Positions 55,640 to 64,000 of a stretch of 64,000 nucleotides of DNA are shown here, one piece after another. Source of the DNA: Isoetes taiwanensis (Eukaryota > Streptophyta > Lycopodiopsida > Isoetales > Isoetaceae); assembly GCA_021234155.1 (NCBI GenBank), contig JAJEKV010000077.1, positions 3,252,472 through 3,316,471 of the forward strand. The letters run 5' to 3'. Each line of letters opens with the position of its first letter. Within the stretch, counting starts at the first letter, position 1. Below the pieces are notes generated by a model that was given only the letters and a program-made list of their open reading frames with translations, did not search any database and was not told the DNA's origin. Both the position numbers and the translations under genes were made by a program.

Positions 55640-58600
55640 GAGAGACCCGTGAAGCCTTCTACCTCCATCCCGCCAGTTGTTGGTGCAACAAATGTAATGG
55701 CGGGGACTAGTCTTTCCTATCGCGTTCGACAACAAAGATGAAGCGAGTTTGGTGTATCTCGAAGTCGACCTTTGCAACCTGATGAAGAAAATGACCTCGA
55801 ACATGAAGCAAATATTGTAAGTGTGTCCTACATAAAAAAAAAAAACCCATCTTTATTATTAGTTTTATTTATGTATACACCCATGTTTGGTTATCTGCCC
55901 ATTTGGTGTTGCCACTTAGGAATCGTCTTTTTGCCTTCGTTATCACTTTTACATATTTTTTGTGGGTGTCGATATTGTGGGATATTGTGGGTTTCGATGA
56001 ATTATAAACGTCTAGTATAGAGTTTAGAGTTGTTTTCTATGATTTCTTATACTAAACCATGTCGGTAATATTGAGTCATGATAATATAACCCTAGACCAT
56101 TATAATATCATGCAAGAATGATCCGATAGAGTTGCTTTATTCTAGGGAGCAATGTTTTCACTCAGGGTTCAATAAGTTTTTTATCTAATGTAAGTGCATA
56201 TATAGTAAACAAAATATTTTTTGTACTGTTTAAAACTTCAATTCTTGGTTATGTTCCATTATTTGCCTTTGCCATTTATGAATTATCTTTTTACTATATT
56301 TGCTTGTTTTGTTATTTACTATAATTGTATTCTATTTGGTCCATGTAGTCCTCAGATGAAGTGTCCGCTCACCGCAATGCTTTTCGGGTGAGGATGTGAT
56401 TCATGATACCATCACAAATTTCTTTTCCCGATAAATGAACAAACCAATGGTGGCGAAAGTGATGATGGTGAGAATACGAGTAACAAAGATGATAACTCGC
56501 ACAGGGAGAAAGCAACATATCTTCACAATGAGGCAAGCACGCCACTGTTTCCAAACGCTCGTGTTTCTCGCCTTGCTGCTTGCATGCTTATTCTCAATCT
56601 CCAACACAAAGTTGGTTGGAGCAACAATAGTGTTTCTGAACTTTTCAGGTATGTAAATGCAAGTCATTGGAGCATTAATAGAAGTTTATTTCTATATGCT
56701 TATTTGCCTTTTTCTATAGTTTGCTTGATAGAATATTACGAGATGGGCATTGTCTTCCAAAATCTAGGAGAGAGGCTAGGGAGCTATTGCGTTCATTTGG
56801 ACTAGAGTATAACGTCGTGCATGCATGTGTTAATGATTGTATTCTATTTCAGAAAGACTATGCAAATGATCAATCATGTCCGGCGTGTAAGGAAGCGCCA
56901 CGAGGAAAGGCGAAAAGACAAAAGTGGCACGAAAGGTATTACGTCATATGCCTATAATCCCTCGACTTCGACATATTTTCCGATCGCCCACACTAGCAGA
57001 TTTCATGGACTATCATGCACGACATAAGTAGTAGAGATGGAAAGATGAGAACCCCCGCAGATGGGGCTTTGTGGAAGCAGAGATAGAGGAAAAGTGGCCT
57101 ATATTTGCATTGGAACCCCGCAACATTAGACTTGGGCTAGGGATTGATGGTGTTTGCCCATGGGGATCTATGTCATCCTCTCATACTGTGTGGTCTCATG
57201 GCGGTTATAAATTATAACATTCCACCATGGATGGCTACAAAACCTGGCCATATCATGTTGACTTTGATTATATGTATGTGTATGTAAAACTTAGTTTTTA
57301 TTGCTTGTATTAAGTATGGAATGGGATATTGCAGGAAAATATAAAGTAAAAAACATGAATGTCTACTTAGAACCTTTGGTGGAAGAACTTGAGATTCTAT
57401 GGAAGGGAGTACATATGTATGACATTTCTAAAACTCCACATGACTTTACGTTCCATGGGATGCTATGCTTTACTCTTCATGACTATCCAGGTTTTACAGA
57501 AGCTTCAGGTATGATGTACTATAATGCAAAATCGTAAAAAACCTTGAATGTTATTTGAATTAACCGATTGTAGGTCTACAAACAAGTGGTGCATATGGAT
57601 GTCCTTGTGGGACTAGCTTAACATCTTATAGGTCAAAACATCTGAAGAAGCAAATATATGTTGGACATAAAAAGTAATTGGCAGAGGGCCATCCTACACG
57701 TGGATCCGATGAGACCACGAAGCCAACGAGATGGACACCTAAGGATTGGTTGGATGCTTGGAAGGAGATGAATCCCAATGTGAATTACTTGACTAGTTAT
57801 GAAGATGCAAATGCAAATCTTCCGCCAGGAATGAAGAGGTTATCCATATTCTATAGGTTGGAGTATTGGAGTGACTTGGAGTTGGTGCATTTACTTGATC
57901 CCATGCACATCTTCAAAAATGTCGCACATTCTCTTTGGCAAACATATAACGGGGAGAACGAAAACATTGGCTGCTAGGATGGATCCGAGAGAGCAAAAAT
58001 AAAAAAAGAAATATTGGCCGATCGAGAAGAAAGGCAAAAACCCTCACATGGAAACAAGGTGCATGGGTTCTAGGGGGAAAACAAGTTTTGAGGTAAACAA
58101 AAGGATATCAAAGATACGCACACCAACGGGATATGGAGCCTCTTTGAGAAAGGCATTTACTAAAAAAGGCAGTCTCATTGGATTAAAATCCCATGATTGG
58201 CACAATTTTCTTCAGGTACTTTTGATTTATATGCTCTAGTTTCTTATGAAAAAATTATATTTTAACATATGCACTTATACGTTGTGGACTTTCCAGCATA
58301 TACTTCCATGTGTTGTAGGGGATTTCTTGACTCCACGAAGAAGGAGCATTATATATCGATTGGGTAAATTTGCAAGGTGGGTCTCTTCCAAAGAGATTGA
58401 AGTGGTCGAGATATCAAAAAGTAGAGGAGGAAGTGATTATACTGCTTTGTGACATTGAAAAGGAATTTCCTACTAGTTTTTTTTACCTTCAGGTACTACT
58501 AAACAAATTCTATGCAATTATGTTACTTCTATCAACTATATACATCTGATGATACATATTCCAAACGAGATAAGGTTGGCAGGACCTGCTCCTAGTAGAT

Positions 58601-60118
58601 GGATGTTTTTCTAGAGCGCTACATGAAGGTGCTCAAAAATTTTGTTCATCAAATGGCAAAACCAGAGGGTTGCATGGTGAAGGTCATCTTATACAAGAAA
58701 CGCTATTTTATCTAAACGATGCCACCACATCTTGCCATCCCGATGGTCCAAAATTGTGGGAGAAAGAAGAACCCAAGGAAATTACATCGGTATTACGGGG
58801 TAATGGTGTAGAACGAAGTCCAGTGATGACATGCTTCTTGCAAGAAACACATTTGTTCTTAATAATACCGCAAGTTTACAACCATGGAGGGACTTGCATG
58901 AAACCGCTAAGGAGGATGCACGAAGAAGGTCAACAGAAGCGATCAACAAGACAATCTATTCCGGATGTAATGAATAATGCATGGTTATTGGCTTGTATGG
59001 ACGAAAAACTAAAGATTGTGGTCAAGTTATTCCGGATGATGATTATGAGCTTGCACTTGGTTGTAGTAGAAAGGTATCGAAATCTTTGATTCAAAGTTTC
59101 ATTCTTTTTATACTACATTACTCATCATCATTATTTTGTTCTAAGGCGCGATTCTATACTTCAATGTGGGCATACGTGCGGCATTTTATATAAACAATGT
59201 GGATAAGCGTTAGGGTTACATTTGATTCGTGTCATTTCGAATTTGAACAAAAAGTCAATCTAGCAACAGGGATCACAATCTTTTGGAGAGTAGCCCTGAA
59301 TTACATGGGAATCCCTGATGGACATTATTAAGTTGGATTATCGTAGCTTTCATGTAAATGTTTTCAAAGGCGATGGTTCAAAGTTGTATACGAGAGGTCG
59401 TGGCAAGGCGGTTAGGACTCATCCATCGATTTTCGTAGTGGATTCTTCAAAGGTATTGCACGAGATGAAAGAACCTTTTGTCTTTCCAAGTCGCTGTTGC
59501 GATATTTATCCATGAGAATCCTAATGACACTGGCCGGGTGGATTGTCGACATTGTCAACCGGGCGCTGGCGATAATTGCTTTATCCGTAGATGAAAATAA
59601 CGGGAAGAGCTCTCTCATGATATTCATACCGAGGTTGATGATGATTTTTGATGGCGGCGAACATTCATGTCGATGTTGCCGATGATGATGATTTTGGTGG
59701 TGGTGGTGGTGGTGAGGGTGTTATGGGTATTGCTAATGATGTTGATTATGACTCATTGTTGCATGAAGCGTAAGATGGAGAACAGGTGGATATTGGTATC
59801 AACATTGAAGAGGAGAGTGCATATTTGGGAGAAGATTTGCTTGAGGATGATAACGATGAACATGTTCCTTTAGAATCATCGTTGGCACATTCACAAAGAG
59901 AGGAAGTTGATAAAGAAGCAACTTATGTGCTTCGATCTCCATTCAATTCGCCAATCCATATTCGTGGTCATGATGAGGATTATATTGAAGATGAAGAAAT
60001 TGCGGGACATGTACATGATCATTCTGAAGCAATTAGTGGTTTGGCTCTTCGTCTATATCTAGATGATGACGAGGTGGAGGACATTGAGCATGATCTAAGT
60101 GAACAAATTGATATGTGA
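55640..60118 (+). pseudogene. TNP2-type CACTA transposase, multiply broken
   Basis: The recognisable parts in order are: an N-terminal CNKCNGG...SRSTTK (about 55670-55745); STPLFPNARVSRLAACMLIL to SVSELF (ends 56648, GT-AG intron to 56720); LLDRILRDGHCLPKSRREAR, EYNVVHACVNDCILF, SCPACK (zinc-binding-like pair); ARKVLRHMPIIPRLRHIF; RNIRLGLGIDGVCPWGSMSS; YNIPPWMATKPGHIMLTLII; YLEPLVEELEILW (57360); DYPGFTEASG; LDPMHIFKNVAHSLW (57895); GLKSHDWHNFLQ (58185); GPAPSRWMFF (58590); DIIKLDYRSFHVNVFKGD (DUF4216-like, 59318); and a Gly/Asp/Glu-rich C-terminal tail ending at 60118. This is the normal TNP2 order. Frames change at several points (near 56920, 57200 and 58440) and stops occur at 57027, 57675 and 58614. 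A (GAT/GGT)n tract lies at 59678-59715. Confidence 0.88.
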
Positions 60119-61570
60119 TATGATTGTCAATCTTATTGCTATAACTATTATGGTATAGATCATTTGATGTTGAGCATTGCATTATCTTCCTGATTATTTT
60201 GCTCCTTCATGTTGCCAAGTACCCTTCACCATTATCTTCCCCTCCAACTGACTATTGTTCGAGTATCCAAATCATTCTTGGATTCTTCGAAGTAATATCC
60301 CTTGGTGCAATACTATATCTATAATGATGTATAAAAGTATTAGGCAAATGTTGTAGTGACTTAGTTATAATATTGCTTAAATTTTGTTACAACAACCACC
60401 TCAAATTGCAATATAAAATTGACAAATCCTCCTCAAAATTCCGTCAAAATATTAGATGAAATTTTGGATAACATTTTGTCATAAGTCTTAAGAAAAGGTT
60501 GCCACAACTTTGCTATAATATTGTTCAAAAGTTGTTGCAATAACCTACTTAAGTTGCGCTAAAAAGTTGACAAAAAGGAGGTCATTCTTTTGACGAAATT
60601 TTTGACGCTATGCACTAGAGACAATTTTGACACAATACAAACACGTTGTGTCAAGATAATAGCGTTCGACACAAAGTTGTCACTGGACCTAATATGGCTT
60701 GTCACAAGGGTTGACACTATACCCCCCATCCTCTTGTGGTGTACTATCATGCTTGAGAAACAAAAAAGTTATGGCCCTACTATTAATCTGCTGTAAAATT
60801 AGAGCAACAAATGCATTTTGCCATATCTCGACTACTTAAACCCGGAATATGAAAAATGCGTGTCTAGCATTAGGTTTACTATTAACTCAAATGTTCGACT
60901 ACGTCTATGGATGGAAATAATGATATAATCTATATGATCTCTATATTTGCTCTTTCTTTTTTAATTATGCAAAAACATAACTAACTTCATGTATGCAGGA
61001 TCAATAGCTTATGTTGAACTATTGATTATCTTGGGACATTGCCAAACGGGAGGGATAAGAGTATTTGCTATTCAACAACCCATTAGTCATATTTTCTCTT
61101 ATAATTAGATAAAGAGATAGAAGTACTGTTCACCAAATACAACTACTATTCACTTAGGATTAATCAATCCTTTCTAATGCCATAAAATAGTCTTAGTCAA
61201 TTTCATGATGTGACATTGGAGAGTACACTTTAAATACTGGAATGGACAATATTTGTCTAATATTTAATTCTGTTGTTTATAATCTATTGTATGGAACAAC
61301 ACCATGCTACTAATGCTTATGGTACCAAGTATTCTATTGTCAAGTAGCAATTTGAATGAATTGTCAAAACATGACTTTGAACTACGATTTAAGACCTTGT
61401 TTATGTTGGTTAATGGCTAAATTATGCACGATAGTCATGAATTCTAGATATATGAGCCAATGCTATGGATCCAGTGTTCAAATGGTGACAACTGGCAACC
61501 TACTTTCACATGTAATTTTACCCAAGTGTTTTGTAAGGCCTAAATGATCGTGACTCGTTTGAAAACACTG

Positions 61571-61673
61571 GCGCCAGAACTCTATTTTGCATCTATGACT
61601 ATGAAGATGGACGACTTTTTTCTTAGCACCGGAACTCTATTTTGCATCTAATGCTATGAAGATGGACGATTTT
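61571..61673 (+). repeat. 55-bp diverged tandem duplication
   Basis: GCGCCAGAACTCTATTTTGC at 61571 and GCACCGGAACTCTATTTTGC at 61626, each followed by ATCTA...CTATGAAGATGGACGA. Confidence 0.85.
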
Positions 61674-62752
61674 GCTTGCTGGCAACAACTGAAGCATCTT
61701 TTCTATTACATGCCGTATTAGAGATTTGTGGTTGTGAGTTTTTTTACCTTCAAAAATATGATTAGGTAAAATACATTTGATATTTCTTTCTTGTAATGCA
61801 TTCGTAATCTTGAAAGTACATTAGGTTTGGAACTAGGATCTTGAATCAGTGCATATTTTGCAAAAATTCAATTACAGTGCGTATTTGGTAAAAATTCAAG
61901 TACAGTGTGTGATTGCTAAGTGTGTGACTTAAAAGACAAAAATCCATTTGAATGGGGCGAAAAACGACTCAAACTAAACCCCAGGTGCCGTGGAACTCAA
62001 ACTTACTCCCAGATTTGTAAGCCGGCAAAGAAGGCGGTAATATTCTAGGGTGTTATACGGAACTGCCATATTTCTCTAGGCTGTTATGACTGTGCCTATA
62101 AAATATGGGCCAGTACGATGTTATTAGCTGGTAACATGATTGAAATGGACGGTTGAGATTGCATCATAGCCTCCTGTAAACTTGAGAACCAGGGCGTTAA
62201 GGAGGACGGAGGCCTGGCTATGGCGGCCTTTTGCAAAGGATCTACCATGGCGGAGTGCAGCCCAGGGATGTTATGGACATAACATCCTTGTTATGGACAT
62301 AACAATTTTGGCCGAAATTGTTACTGGATATAACCTCTTAGAATAGACGGCTGGGATTTAATCCTACGGCTAAATGTAGAGGCCAAGGACGTTGGCATAT
62401 ATGGAATATGTCATGCAAGGCGTTATAGAAAAATGGTGCTCAAATTACCTCGTTTCATCAAGATTTCGTGTAGAAGATTTCTTGAATATGTTTGGAAAAA
62501 TTCCACAAGTTTACAATAATGTAAGAGACAACAAGTATCAAATATCAGTCAAGCATAACGTAATTATAAGGCACCACAAATTATCATCACCACAAACTTT
62601 GAATACTCGAGCACTCATTCCAGGTAAAATATGATGCCTAGATCAACAAATCCTTGCATTTTTGCTATAGTTAAAAATGGAATATTATATCATTGACAAA
62701 CAGACTAATAAAAGGTGATCTCAGGAACACAAGGGCAGTCCATGTAGGCAAC

Positions 62753-62838
62753 TTAGAAGGCAAAAATACACACTATCATGAAGACAAATAAAAAATTAGA
62801 AGGCAAAAATACACACTATCATGAAGACAAATAAAAAA
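62753..62838 (+). repeat. 43-bp tandem duplication
   Basis: TTAGAAGGCAAAAATACACA, CTATCATGAAGACAAATAAA is repeated exactly at 62753 and 62796. Confidence 0.9.
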
Positions 62839-63269
62839 CCGTGTGAATATGGATTATCTCCCCTTCGTTAGCAAGCTTCCTGCAAGAATTAAAAATTGAA
62901 TATTGTATCATTGACAAATATACCAGTGATCTCAGAAACAAAAAGGCAGTCCAGATCTAAACTATATAAATAAATCGAAATGAAATGAGCAACTTGGGCG
63001 ACCTATCTTTATTTACACCCATTTTATACCCAGAGGAATCCCAAGGAACCTTTTACGTAGACTGGAATCCACGTAATCTTTGATAAATCCAAACTGGATG
63101 CACTTCATTCTTATAGGGAAGAGTAGTGTCACTGCCAAATATAGCTATCACCGTAAAACATGGCGTTCAAATCCTGGCAATTTCTCTACAACTAACAATG
63201 TGTTTCAGTTTTGTCGAACTTAAGATATTTATGTCACTAGAAAAAATTGAAGGTTTGTACATTCCAAAA

Positions 63270-63977
63270 TTACAAAGGTCGTAGAAGGGGATAGTCTTGC
63301 AGCAATTGCCTCTCACTTAAAGTGTCGTTTTCATCTTGAGGTGTCCACAGCACTTCCACAGCCTGCACGATAAAGCAGCAGTCACAACCAGCTTAATAAA
63401 TATCATCATGGAAGGGATTTAGCTTACCAATATTTGGTCAGATGGAATAGAGGCTAATCTTGTCAAAGCCTATTTCAAGTCTGCATTACTATTTACAGGA
63501 GGTAATTTGTACTCTCCTTGGGTGGCAACTAACAACGTTACCTGTCAGGAGAAATATAAGCCATATGGTCCAGAGCATAATAAACATGCCACATAAATTG
63601 ATACCATTCTGTGAGTTACGATAACTCGCCATAGTGCTTGCAAGAAGAATAGGACATATTGGCTTCATCTTGATGCAAAAATATCTCTAAATTTTATGGA
63701 TAAATAAACTGCCTAGTCTAGGATCTGAGTAGATGTTCAGCCTTTAATTTTCCACCTCTTGTCAAGGATAAATATCATACCACAATATATTCGTTATTGA
63801 TCCTTTCAGCTCCTTAATCCACTAATCTAACTGCTTCTTATCAAATATGAGTGAAAATACAAAAAAAGACGTACCACTAAGGATGTAATGAAATCCTTCA
63901 GGACTAGAAGTATCAACCCGATTCGCTAGCTTATCTAGATCTCTCTGGAGAGATCACGCCAAGCTAAGTAATCCAAC
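63270..63977 (-). pseudogene. DUF1517 (FLAP1-type) chloroplast protein, C-terminal exons
   Basis: DUF1517 proteins are chloroplast membrane proteins of oxygenic phototrophs; the Arabidopsis member FLAP1 affects acclimation to fluctuating light. The exons are 63977-63875 (VGLLSLA, stop, SLQRDLDKLANRVDT, SSPEGFHYIL), about 63815-63781 (NEYIV then a GTATGA donor), 63541-63428 (VTLLVATQGEYKLPP, stop, ALTRLASIPSDQIL) and 63362-63270 (AVEVLWTPQDENDTLSERQL, LQDYPLLRPL, stop). Splice sites are intact and phases agree for the last two. The exon with the conserved 'LLRHPDYCISGYS' block is missing between the first two. The stops at 63956-63954 and 63472-63470 fit CGA to TGA and GAG to TAG. The gene runs off the right edge of the window at its 5' side. 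Confidence 0.82.
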
Positions 63978-64000
63978 CTGAAAACTTTCAAATAAATACG

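Larger units (their letters stand above)
52587..60741 (+). mobile_element. Full-length CACTA (En/Spm-type) transposon, 8155 bp
   Basis: The left end is CACTACAAGAGGAGGG (52587). The right end on the opposite strand is CACCACAAGAGGATGGG (60741). TAC flanks both sides (52584-52586 and 60742-60744), the 3-bp target duplication typical of CACTA elements. Subterminal regions (about 52620-53640 and 60340-60720) carry many TTGTCAC/GTGTCAA/TTGACAC motifs in both orientations, the expected transposase-binding sites. Inside are a broken TNP2 transposase (+) and a second, minus-strand gene with a plant En/Spm-type domain. A GC-rich non-LTR element has inserted in the left subterminal region. It cannot move on its own but keeps its ends. 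Confidence 0.9.
60781..63269. other. Anonymous DNA with local duplications
   Basis: No gene is recognised. Besides the tandem repeats listed, a segment AATGGAATATTATATCATTG, ACAAA... GTGATCTCAGGAAC, GGCAGTCCA (62673-62740) recurs in diverged form at about 62888-62953. TTATGGACATAACA is doubled at 62272 and 62291. Confidence 0.4.

Overview
The window is land-plant nuclear DNA, probably from a vascular plant. The recognisable host fragments are plant genes with GT-AG introns: a SYP31/32-type syntaxin, an Lsi2-like silicon/arsenite efflux permease, VPS36, a PPR protein, an LRR receptor kinase, ribosomal protein S16, a HUB/BRE1 ubiquitin ligase, a signal-peptidase SPC12-like subunit and a DUF1517 (FLAP1-type) chloroplast protein. 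The mobile DNA is also plant-like: CACTA, TRIM, tRNA-derived SINEs, LINEs and MITEs. I cannot name the species. There is no bacterial or organellar gene organisation.

Most of the window is repeats and decaying gene fragments. Only one multi-exon gene looks intact: a minus-strand, four-exon, 419-residue HEAT-repeat protein resembling condensin CAP-G (34120-32336). All splice sites are GT-AG, all phases agree, and no stop interrupts the joined reading frame.

Layout. 1-2118: anonymous DNA and a GC-rich non-LTR element ending in a TTCC tail. 5079-7003: a dispersed-repeat terminus and a tandem array of SINE-containing units. 7406-9099: a broken gene for a HUH endonuclease (HLH motif plus YxxK), replitron-like. 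10467-13600: a truncated syntaxin and a PIF1-like helicase, both on the minus strand. 13792-13977: a Tourist-type MITE. 15469-17494: an Lsi2-like pseudogene followed directly by the last two exons of VPS36. 20999-25891: PPR and receptor-kinase remnants among fold-back elements. 28104-29030: an S16 exon followed directly by HUB exons. 32336-34120: the CAP-G-like gene. 34638-35203: a TRIM. 36040-39075: LINE, SINE and fold-back copies. 44447-45128: a CACTA-like end inside a LINE fragment. 49257-49492: an SPC12-like fragment. 52587-60741: a full-length CACTA transposon with a TAC target duplication and a disabled TNP2 transposase. 63270-63977: a DUF1517 pseudogene.

The most interesting part is 7.4-17.5 kb. 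A HUH nuclease and a PIF1-family helicase lie within 5 kb of each other, surrounded by host-gene fragments that keep their introns, including a two-gene chimera. This could be the remains of a HUH-type rolling-circle transposon that captured genes, but no element ends could be defined. Joining these parts into one element is inference.
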